37,159 nt of DNA from contig JACXUS010000006.1 of the NCBI GenBank assembly GCA_014763785.1, forward strand, positions 1 to 37,159, read 5' to 3'. This document shows positions 29,572 through 37,159 of this stretch, one piece after another. Numbering within the stretch: the first letter of the stretch is position 1; every line of letters starts with the position of its first letter. The notes beneath the pieces are model-generated. The model worked only from the letters and a program-made list of their open reading frames with translations, had not been told where the DNA came from and ran no database searches. The position numbers and the translations under genes were made by a program. The DNA is from Sphingomonadales bacterium (lineage in GTDB: Bacteria > Pseudomonadota > Alphaproteobacteria > Rhodobacterales > Rhodobacteraceae).

Positions 29572-29866
29572 ATGTGGACCGGTCTGCCCGGCGCGGCCCT
29601 GCGCGCAAGGTTTGGCGCTCCCCCTTTGGCACAAAGTCCTCTGGGGGCGACACGGACCGAAGCGATGCGTTTGCCCAGTTGATGAATGTGGCGGCGACCC
29701 CAATGCCGCAGTGGCCCTGGGGCCGCCGTCAGGGTCTCCTGCAGCGCAGGCCTCGCTGCTTTCGCCCGGACAGGGCGCCCATGGCAGCATGACGACGCGG
29801 CCCTGAATGCCGCTCCTTGCGGAACGAGACGCGCCGCCCCGGGTCAGCGGGGGCGGCGCAGCCAGA

Positions 29867-31411
29867 TCACTCGTAATCGCGGTTCATCAGCGCGCGCTGA
29901 ATCTCGCGACGCACCAGTTTGCGGACATTCTGGGTGATCCGCTCGCCCAGCGCCCCACGCAGCTCGCGCCGGATCAGGTCCGCCACCAGAGCCTGCAGCG
30001 CCTCTTCATCGACGATCGCACCGTAACCGGCCTCTCCCGAGCCCCATCCGTCCTCGGCGCCGATATCCGCGGGTCCATATCCGCCCGCCGCATAGTCGTC
30101 GCGCAGGCTGTCATAGCTCGACCGAAGGACCTCCGGATCCGGACGCTCCGCCATCGCGTCGGAGAGATGGGCGCGGCGCAATTCGGCGGCAGCCTCCTGC
30201 GTCGCAGCATCCATCAGGTCTGTCTCAAGGTCCGGCAGCTCCACCTCGCCGTCAATCTCGGGCAGGTCCTCGTCCTCACCCTCGACGGCCCAATCGGCGG
30301 TTTCGGCCTCATCCCAGGCCGCATCCTGCAGATCGGGGTCATGATCGGCGGGCATCTGCTCCTCGGCCAGCGCCTCCTCAGCCAACGCGTCTTCGACCAG
30401 CGCCTCTTCGGCAGGGACCGTCGCGAGGGTCGGCTCTTCCACCTCTTCGGCCTGCTCAATCTCACCAGCCATGTCGAAATCGCCGGACACCTCGGCCAGC
30501 TCTTCTGCCACGGTCACATCCGCGTCCTCTGCGGTACCCATTTCTTCCGGATCACCCTCGGGCAGAGCGTCACCGAAGGCCTCCTCCGAGACAGCCTCCA
30601 GCGCCTCGGGGCTCATCACCTCCAGCGCCTCGGCGGCAACGGGGTCTTCGCTGGGCAGGTCCTGAAGGATCTCGGCCTCGAGGATCAGATCCTCCTCGGC
30701 GCGGTGCGCGGCGGTGAACACCGATCTCCCGCCCTCCGCCACAAGCTGCACCGCCTGCGGCGCCTCCTCGGGGATCTCGGCGATGACCGCTTCCGTCGCG
30801 ACCTCAGGATGCGGCTCGGCAATCGGGCGCGCCCCCGCCCGGGCCGAGAGCGCGCGGGTCCAGATGAACGCCTCGGCGGCCTCCAGAGTCTGCGTCGCCG
30901 CGGCGACCTCTTCCGTCGTCGCGACCTCGGGCGTGTCGATCGCGGCCTCCTCGGCCACCTCCAGCGCGGGCAGGCCATCTGCTTCGAAATGATCCCCAAG
31001 CTCGGGCTCGAAGGCGATCCCGCTCTCGGCCACGGCGGCTTCCATCTCGGCAATCGTGCTCTCGAGGCGGCTCAGCTCATCTCCGAGATCTTCGGCCTCT
31101 TCGGGAATCTCGTCGGCAGTCTCGGCGATGGCCTCAACCATAGGCGCCGCTGCGGGCGCATCGCCTTCCGCGCCAGGCTCCTCGACGCGCAGCGCCGGGG
31201 TCAATACCAGACATTCGTCAACGGGGTCTTCGGCGATCTCGACCACCTCGGGCAGCGCCTCGGCGACCGGAACGGCAGCTGCGACCGGCTCGGGGCGACG
31301 GGCCAGGGCAGCCCGCGCGGGATGATGCGTCACCGCAGCATCCTGCGACACGAGCCGACGGATCGACGACAACACGTCCTCAATTTCGATCTTGGTTTTC
31401 GCCTCAGACAT
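29867..31411 (-). CDS. Long acidic, largely disordered protein with PopZ/DUF2497-like termini (candidate polar organizing protein)
   Basis: N-terminal IEDVLSSIRRLVSQD, about 370 aa of Glu/Ala-rich low complexity, C-terminal EEALQALVADLIRRELRGALGERITQNVRKLVRREIQRAL; downstream of tolC and pcm on the same strand. Confidence 0.75.
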   Translation of the reverse strand: MSEAKTKIEIEDVLSSIRRLVSQDAAVTHHPARAALARRPEPVAAAVPVAEALPEVVEIAEDPVDECLVLTPALRVEEPGAEGDAPAAAPMVEAIAETADEIPEEAEDLGDELSRLESTIAEMEAAVAESGIAFEPELGDHFEADGLPALEVAEEAAIDTPEVATTEEVAAATQTLEAAEAFIWTRALSARAGARPIAEPHPEVATEAVIAEIPEEAPQAVQLVAEGGRSVFTAAHRAEEDLILEAEILQDLPSEDPVAAEALEVMSPEALEAVSEEAFGDALPEGDPEEMGTAEDADVTVAEELAEVSGDFDMAGEIEQAEEVEEPTLATVPAEEALVEDALAEEALAEEQMPADHDPDLQDAAWDEAETADWAVEGEDEDLPEIDGEVELPDLETDLMDAATQEAAAELRRAHLSDAMAERPDPEVLRSSYDSLRDDYAAGGYGPADIGAEDGWGSGEAGYGAIVDEEALQALVADLIRRELRGALGERITQNVRKLVRREIQRALMNRDYE

Positions 31412-31553
31412 TTTGTCCCGGTCCTCTCGATTTCTTCAAAATGGGGCCGCCACCGATTCGCGGTCAAGACTAGACCAGAAAGGCGCCAGACCGAAACCGG
31501 CGGCGCCTTTCATCGGATGCGAATCTCTCGAACGGCCAAAGACCGTAGCAGCC

Positions 31554-32929
31554 TCAGGGTTTTCCGATCGCGCGCAGGACCCGGTCCAGGCTTTCGCCCT
31601 GAACGCTGGTCGAGGGTGCATTGCGCACCGCATTGTAATAGGCCGCCGGATCATAGGTCGGGATCCCGAGTTTGAGGTCTTCTACCGTCAACAAACCCAT
31701 AGCGGACAATAGTTGATAATATGCTACCTGCAGATCGGCCTCGGCATTGATCCGCGAAGCGCGGGCATCGAGCAGGTTCTGCTCGGCATCGAGCACGTCA
31801 AGCGTGGTGCGCGCGCCCAGCGTGGCCTCTTCCTTGACCCCGTCATAGGCGATCTGCGCGGCCTGAATCTGCTCGGAATAGGCGCGAATCTGGGCGCGAT
31901 AGACGTCGATCTGGGCCCAGGCCTGCGCCGTCCCTTCGGCCACCGACAGACCCGCCTGCGACAGGGCCGCACGCGTCCCGTCACGATTCGCGATCGCCCT
32001 GCGATGCGCCGCCGACAAGGCGCCACCGGAATAGAGCGTCTGGCTCATCTCGATGCCCGCCGTGCGGGTGGTATAGCCACCCTCCTGCTGCGACAACCCG
32101 ACCGAGCCGGTGACCTGCGGCAGCCGCTCCGCCGCCGCGGCACGGATCCCCAGTTCGCTCAGCGTCACGTTATGCTGCAGCTGCTTGACGTTGGGGTGAT
32201 TGCGCTGCGCGGTTGCGCGCGCGGCATCCAGCGATTTGGGCAGCGCCGGTGCTTTGGGCAGACCGGCAAGCGCCCCGGGATAATGGCCGACGGCCGCCTT
32301 GTACGCCTCGCGCGCGACCTGATATTCGCCGCGCGCCGCCGCCAGCGAGGCCCGCGCCGCCGCCAGCGAGGCTTCGGCCTGCGACACATCGGTCTTGGTC
32401 ACTTCGCCCACTTCAAAGCGGTCCTGAGCCGCCTTCAGCTCTTCGGCGATGACGCGCACCGAATTCTCGTTGATCGCGACCCGCTCGGCCGAGCTTTTGA
32501 CCGCCGTATAGGCCGAAACCGCCGACAGCAGCACATCCTGTTCGACCGCGCGCAGCGCCTCGCGCGTGGCCAGCACGGTTTCCTTCTGCATGTCGATCGC
32601 CAGCCTGTTGCGGCCGAAATCAAACAGCGTCATCGACGCCGCCAGCGTCAGCGAGGCGGTGCGGTGGTCGGCATTCGGATTGGCGTCGAGACGCGAATAT
32701 TTGTAATCGGCAGCCCATTGCAGCACCGGGCGCAGCGCCGCAACCGCCCCTGCGACATCCTCGTCGGCGGCCCGCAGCGTGGCACGGTTCTGCTCCAGCA
32801 GGTTGGAATTGCGATAGGCCGAGACCAGCGCATCCGCCAGGGTCTCTGCCTGCGCCGCCAGCGGCGCCGCGACAATCGCCAAGGCCGTCATGGCAGCCTT
32901 GATCAAGGGTTTCAGGGTCTTGCGCGTCA
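31554..32929 (-). CDS. tolC: TolC family outer membrane efflux/secretion protein
   Basis: Signal peptide MTRKTLKPLIKAAMTALAIVAAPLAAQA; ETLADALVSAYRNSNLLEQNRATLRAADEDV, GARTTLDVLDAEQNLLDARASRINAEADLQVAYYQLLSAMG. Confidence 0.92.
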
Positions 32930-33064
32930 TGGCTCGTTCCTCATCTTGGCGCACAGGGCGCGCGTCGCTTCCGCTTCTAACGGCGGTCCTGTGTGCGACC
33001 GTCGCTCGCCCGGCTACAAATTCAATTTCCCCAATATGATCCCCGGCGCAACCACAAGCCACGC

Positions 33065-33715
33065 TCAGAGAACGAAACCTCGCGCAGCGGTGAAACCGGG
33101 CAACACCGGAGCGGCCGCATTGAACGCATAGCGCCAGGCAATATCGCGGTCGATCTTGCGGCCGATCCGCACCGTGCCAAGCGCCCCTTCCATGAAGAGC
33201 GCGCCGATCCGCCCGCCCTCCTTGAGCTGCGCAAGGATCGCCTCGGGGACCGTTTCGACGCCGCCCTCGATCAGGATCACATCATAGGGGCCGTGCTTGA
33301 CCGCACCGGCCCCAAGCTCACCCGCGACCACGGCCGCATTGTCGGCCCCCAGCTGCGCCAGCACCGCCTCGGCCTGCGCCGCCATCGGCTCTTCTTCCAG
33401 CGCCACGACCGCCTCGGCCATCCGCGCGATCACCGCCGCCGAATAGCCCAGCCCGCAGCCGATATCGAGCACCAGATCGCTCGGCTGAATATCAAGGAAA
33501 TCCAGCAGCTTGGCAAAGTTGCGCGGCTCCATCAGCACACGGCCCGGTGCGATCTCGACATTCTCGCCGATATAGGCGGCCTCGCGGCGCGCGGGCGGCA
33601 CGAACTCTTCGCGCGGCACATGCAGCATCGCCTCGATGATCGGGAATTTCGTCACGTCGTTGGGGCGAACCTGCGTATCCACCATCATGGTGCGGCGCGT
33701 GGCGAAATCTTGCAT
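33065..33715 (-). CDS. pcm: Protein-L-isoaspartate O-methyltransferase family protein
   Basis: [80 protein letters not shown] motif; start at [15 protein letters not shown]. Confidence 0.85.
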   Translation of the reverse strand: MQDFATRRTMMVDTQVRPNDVTKFPIIEAMLHVPREEFVPPARREAAYIGENVEIAPGRVLMEPRNFAKLLDFLDIQPSDLVLDIGCGLGYSAAVIARMAEAVVALEEEPMAAQAEAVLAQLGADNAAVVAGELGAGAVKHGPYDVILIEGGVETVPEAILAQLKEGGRIGALFMEGALGTVRIGRKIDRDIAWRYAFNAAAPVLPGFTAARGFVL

Positions 33716-33923
33716 CTTCTGAACTCTTCGGTCTGGATTGCCTATGGCAGGTTTTGCCACAGAAATCTGAACGGGGCAATAAGATGCGCTTGCAGCGAGC
33801 CGCCCGGGCTGCACAGGCCCCCTCCGCACCCGCGCACCGTTCCGCGCTGCCCGCAGGCCCTTCCCCTTACCCCCCGTTTCCCCTATCACCGGGGAAACCC
33901 GAATTCCCCGAAAGGTGCGCGAA

Positions 33924-35579
33924 ATGGCCTCGTATCAGTATGTCTATCACATGGATGGCGTCTCGAAGACCTATCCCGGCGGCAAGAAATGCTTCGAGAA
34001 CATCCGGCTGAACTTCCTGCCGGGTGTCAAGATCGGTGTCGTGGGCGTCAACGGCGCCGGTAAATCGACGCTGCTGCGGATCATGGCCGGCTGGGACAAG
34101 GATTTTCAGGGCGAGGCCTGGGCCGCCAAGGGCGCCAAGGTCGGCTATCTGCCGCAGGAGCCGCAGCTCGACGACGCCAAGACCGTGCGCGAGAACGTGA
34201 TGGAAGGCGTGGCCGAGAAAACCGCCAAGCTGGAGCGCTACAATGAGCTGGCGATGAACTATTCGGACGAGACCGCCGAGGAAATGGCGCGTCTGCAGGA
34301 TGAAATCGACAGCGAGAACCTGTGGGATCTCGACAGTCAGGTCGATATCGCGATGGAGGCCCTGCGCTGCCCGCCGGACGATGCCGATGTCTCGACCCTC
34401 TCGGGCGGGGAACGCCGCCGCGTGGCGCTGTGCAAGCTGCTGCTGGAAGCGCCCGACATGCTGCTGCTGGACGAACCGACCAACCACCTCGACGCCGAGA
34501 CCATCGCCTGGCTGCAAAAGCACCTGATCGAATACAAGGGCACGATCCTCTGCGTCACGCATGACCGTTACTTCCTTGACGATATCACCAGCTGGATTCT
34601 GGAACTGGAGCGCGGCCGCGGCATCCCCTACGAGGGCAACTATTCCGCCTGGCTCGAACAGAAGGCCAAGCGCCTCGAGCAGGAGGCCCGCGAGGACAAG
34701 GCCAAGCAGAAGGTCATGGAGAAGGAACTGGAATGGATCCGCGCCGGGGCCAAGGCTCGTCAGGCGAAATCCAAGGCCCGGATCGCCGCCTATGAAAAGA
34801 TGGCCGACGAAGGCGTCAAGGACCGGGTGGGCAAGGCTCAGATCATCATCCCGAACGGCCCGCGTCTGGGCGGCAAGGTGATCGAGGCCGAGAACATCAC
34901 CAAGCACATGGGCGACAAGCTGTTGATCGAGAACCTCAGCTTCAGCCTGCCGCCGGGCGGCATCATGGGCGTGATCGGCCCGAACGGCGCCGGGAAATCG
35001 ACGCTGATGAAGATGATCATCGGTCTGGAAAAGCCCGACAGCGGCACGGTCACCATCGGCGATACCGTGAAGCTGGCCTATGTCGACCAGTCGCGCGACG
35101 CGCTCGACCCGGAAAAGAACGTCTGGGAGGAAATCTCGGGCGGCTCCGAGCTGATCCAGCTGGGCGATGCCTCGGTCGCCTCGCGCAGCTATGTCGGCGC
35201 GTTCAACTTCAAGGGCGCGGATCAGCAGAAGAAAGTGGGCCTGCTCTCGGGCGGGGAACGCAACCGCGTGCATATGGCGAAACTGCTGAAATCGGGCGGC
35301 AACGTGCTGCTCCTCGACGAACCGACCAACGATCTGGACGTCGAGACCCTGCAGGCGCTGGAAGCCGCGATCGAGGATTTCGCGGGCTGCGCGGTGATCA
35401 TCTCGCACGACCGCTTCTTCCTTGACCGCCTCTGCACCCATATCCTCGCCTTCGAGGGCGAGGCCCATGTCGAATTCTTCGAGGGCAACTTCGAGGATTA
35501 CGAGCAAGACAAGATCCGCCGCCTGGGCGCCGATGCCGCCGAGCCGAAGCGGGTGAAGTACAAGAAGTTCACGCGGTAA
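33924..35579 (+). CDS. ettA: Energy-dependent translational throttle protein EttA (ABC-F ATPase)
   Basis: Two ABC cassettes ([63 protein letters not shown]); N-terminal [24 protein letters not shown]. Confidence 0.95.
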   Translation: MASYQYVYHMDGVSKTYPGGKKCFENIRLNFLPGVKIGVVGVNGAGKSTLLRIMAGWDKDFQGEAWAAKGAKVGYLPQEPQLDDAKTVRENVMEGVAEKTAKLERYNELAMNYSDETAEEMARLQDEIDSENLWDLDSQVDIAMEALRCPPDDADVSTLSGGERRRVALCKLLLEAPDMLLLDEPTNHLDAETIAWLQKHLIEYKGTILCVTHDRYFLDDITSWILELERGRGIPYEGNYSAWLEQKAKRLEQEAREDKAKQKVMEKELEWIRAGAKARQAKSKARIAAYEKMADEGVKDRVGKAQIIIPNGPRLGGKVIEAENITKHMGDKLLIENLSFSLPPGGIMGVIGPNGAGKSTLMKMIIGLEKPDSGTVTIGDTVKLAYVDQSRDALDPEKNVWEEISGGSELIQLGDASVASRSYVGAFNFKGADQQKKVGLLSGGERNRVHMAKLLKSGGNVLLLDEPTNDLDVETLQALEAAIEDFAGCAVIISHDRFFLDRLCTHILAFEGEAHVEFFEGNFEDYEQDKIRRLGADAAEPKRVKYKKFTR

Positions 35580-35824
35580 CAGGTTCAGCGCCCGTTCCCG
35601 ATGTGTTCTTGACGAATCGGGGCGGGCACTCCATCGTGTGTGTATGTTGGTCGAGGAACCCATCATTTGGGCAATCTAAGACAAACCTAGCCCTTAGCGG
35701 GGCTGTGTGGTCCCTTAGCCAGGGGCTGCTAAGGCGGTCCACATTGTGGGCACCCGTCTCGCTGGACAGCTCGAGTGATCATAGGGTCGTTCAAACCGCC
35801 GATTTAAGGGCGGTCTATAAATAC

Positions 35825-35855
35825 TGAGCGTTGTTCAACGCTCACCCGGGTGAGC
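35825..35855 (+). promoter_or_regulatory. Two overlapping palindromes/mutually exclusive hairpins upstream of a small ORF
   Basis: TGAGCGTTG-TT-CAACGCTCA (35825-35844) overlapping GCTCACCCGGGTGAGC (35840-35855). Confidence 0.75.
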
Positions 35856-35873
35856 ACCGCTAGGAACAAAGCC

Positions 35874-35969
35874 ATGCGGATCTCATTCAAATGGGAAGGC
35901 TCGGTGAGCTACGCTGATATCATCAGCACGGTCTCTCTGATCCTCACGATTATTGCGTTCATCGTATGA
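35874..35969 (+). CDS. Candidate 31-aa small membrane protein (not in the supplied ORF track)
   Basis: ATG 35874 to TGA 35967-35969: MRISFKWEGSVSYADIISTVSLILTIIAFIV; hydrophobic C-terminal half; aggaa upstream; hairpin directly downstream. Confidence 0.5.
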   Translation: MRISFKWEGSVSYADIISTVSLILTIIAFIV

Positions 35970-35973
35970 TCGG

Positions 35974-35996
35974 CGGGCGGCTTCGGCCGCCCGTTC
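35974..35996 (+). terminator. UUCG-tetraloop hairpin directly after the small ORF
   Basis: CGGGCGGC-TTCG-GCCGCCCG (35974-35993) then ttcc. Confidence 0.65.
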
Positions 35997-36125
35997 CAAT
36001 TCCTTCCCCAGCTCCACCCAACCTCACCCCAGATCCCCCAGAATGCCCAACCCAGCAGGCATGGCGAACAGGGGCTGGCCGGCCTCGGGCAGTGCTCAGC
36101 CCCCTGCGTGGTCCACAAAAGCAAA

Positions 36126-36149
36126 CGGCCCGGCACAGGGGCCGGGCCG
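36126..36149 (-). terminator. Terminator downstream of bioY
   Basis: CGGCCCGGC / GCCGGGCCG stem (36126-36134, 36141-36149); minus-strand read-out followed by tttgctttt. Confidence 0.7.
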
Positions 36150-36169
36150 CTTTCTCTGTTCCCTGCCGC

Positions 36170-36715
36170 TCAGGCGCGCGACAGCAGCGCCCCGGGGCGA
36201 TAGCGCGCCACGATCTGCGCGATCCAGCCCGCCAGCACCGCCTTGACGATATCGCCCGGCACGAAGGCCACCGAGAGCAGCAGCGCCTCGAGCGGGCCCT
36301 TGTCCAGCACCGCCATCAGCCCCAGCGTGCCAAAGGCATAGAGCACGACGATCCCGCCGATCACCGAGCCGATGCCCGCCGCCCAGACCACGCTCAGCCC
36401 GCGCAGCCGCTCGACCACAAGGCCGGTCACGAAGGCCGCCGGCAGCCAGCCGATCAGGAAGCCCCCCGTGGGCGAGGTGAAGACCCCAAGCCCGCCGCGG
36501 CCGCCCGCCAGAATCGGCAGGCCGAGCGCCACAACGCCCTGCACCACCAGCACCGCCGCCGCGCCGCGCCAGCTGCCCAGCACCGCGCCCGCCAGCATCA
36601 CCCCCAGCGACTGCGCCGAGATCGGCACGCCGAACCCCAGCGCGATCGGCGGCACCATGCCCAGCACCGCGATCAAGGCGGCAAACAGGATCACAAGCGT
36701 GAAATTCCGTTCCAA
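36170..36715 (-). CDS. bioY: Biotin transporter BioY (ECF S component)
   Basis: GFGVPISAQSLGVMLAGAVLGSWRGAAAVLVVQGVVALGLPILAGGRGGLGVFTSPTGGFLIGWLPAAFVTG; TTG start at 36715 preceded by gggagaa. Confidence 0.92.
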   Translation of the reverse strand: MERNFTLVILFAALIAVLGMVPPIALGFGVPISAQSLGVMLAGAVLGSWRGAAAVLVVQGVVALGLPILAGGRGGLGVFTSPTGGFLIGWLPAAFVTGLVVERLRGLSVVWAAGIGSVIGGIVVLYAFGTLGLMAVLDKGPLEALLLSVAFVPGDIVKAVLAGWIAQIVARYRPGALLSRA

Positions 36716-36716
36716 A

Positions 36717-37159
36717 TCAGTTTCTCCCTTTTTGCCGCGGCGCCAGCCCGCCACGCGCGCGCAAGGCCTCGGCCAAATGATCGGCGTCGTCAAGTAGCGA
36801 TAGGGCCAACGGCGCGATCAGGCGCGGCCCGGGACGGCGGCGCGACCGCGCCCGCCACGCCAGAGCCAGCTGGGCAAAGCGCCCTTGCAACACCGGGATG
36901 AACCGCAGCATCAGCGCCACCGCCAGGGCCGGAAGCCGTGGCGACAGGCCAAGCCGGGCCAAGGGCTGCGCCAGTCGCTCGATCAGCGCGATCAGTTCGG
37001 GCAGTGGCGTGGTCAGCGTGACGAAATTCGCAAGCCCCACCATCAGCAGAACCCGCAACCCCAGCGCCACGCCCAGCCATGCCTGCCCAGTGACGACATG
37101 CCAGAGCAGGATCACCGCAACGATCCACGCCAGCGGACGCAGCGCCCGCAGCCCCGCCC
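36717..37159 (-). CDS. bioN: ECF transporter transmembrane (T) component, BioN-like; 5' end beyond window
   Basis: [54 protein letters not shown] (T-component coupling motif); frame stays open to the window edge. Confidence 0.85.
   Translation of the reverse strand, partial: AGLRALRPLAWIVAVILLWHVVTGQAWLGVALGLRVLLMVGLANFVTLTTPLPELIALIERLAQPLARLGLSPRLPALAVALMLRFIPVLQGRFAQLALAWRARSRRRPGPRLIAPLALSLLDDADHLAEALRARGGLAPRQKGRN

Noticed and set aside
29400-29575. Possible CRISPR array
   Set aside because: Units of 19 bp are directly adjacent without unique spacers and no cas genes are present; a simple tandem repeat
28876-29790. 304-aa minus-strand ORF across the repeat-rich intergenic region
   Set aside because: Runs antisense through the conserved 106-aa gene, its terminator and the tandem repeats; Cys/Gly/Arg repeats derive from the DNA repeat
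29807-31675. 622-aa plus-strand ORF opposite the PopZ-like gene
   Set aside because: Antisense to a better-supported frame; Leu/Gly/Arg-rich low-complexity translation typical of shadow ORFs
35603-35827. 74-aa ORF after ettA
   Set aside because: No protein-like conservation recognised, covers the structured leader and ends within the palindrome; likely chance

Overview
The window looks like ordinary chromosome from a GC-rich alphaproteobacterium, probably Rhodobacterales judging by protein families and gene neighbourhoods. It is densely packed with housekeeping and metabolic genes. I found no transposase, prophage, rRNA, tRNA or CRISPR array. Recognisable genes include a partial P1-family peptidase, succinate-semialdehyde dehydrogenase, a DUF1013/TrcR-like regulator, RNase T2, a quinone oxidoreductase, COQ9, rpsU, a chemoreceptor, TrkH, an Lrp regulator divergent from ald, mscL, a GST, an inositol monophosphatase, a MetR-like regulator divergent from metF, a PaaI thioesterase, a DUF2235 hydrolase, ornithine decarboxylase divergent from an Lrp regulator, a VOC protein, valS, a HisC-like aminotransferase, DUF305, a class V aminotransferase, ygfZ, a long acidic PopZ-like protein, a TolC family protein, a pcm-like methyltransferase, ettA, bioY and bioN (partial). 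The best leads are: (1) the 514-aa acidic protein upstream of which lie tolC and pcm, with the N- and C-terminal signatures of a divergent PopZ polar organizer; (2) an unannotated 31-aa hydrophobic peptide at 35874-35969, preceded by two mutually exclusive hairpins/palindromes and followed by a UUCG-loop hairpin; (3) a roughly 270-bp segment inside valS with low G+C and foreign-looking codon usage; (4) copies of a dispersed extragenic element, one pair arranged as an inverted repeat; (5) strong inverted or direct repeats in the divergent promoters of metR/metF and lrp/ald. All functional calls are from reading the translations; no search was run.
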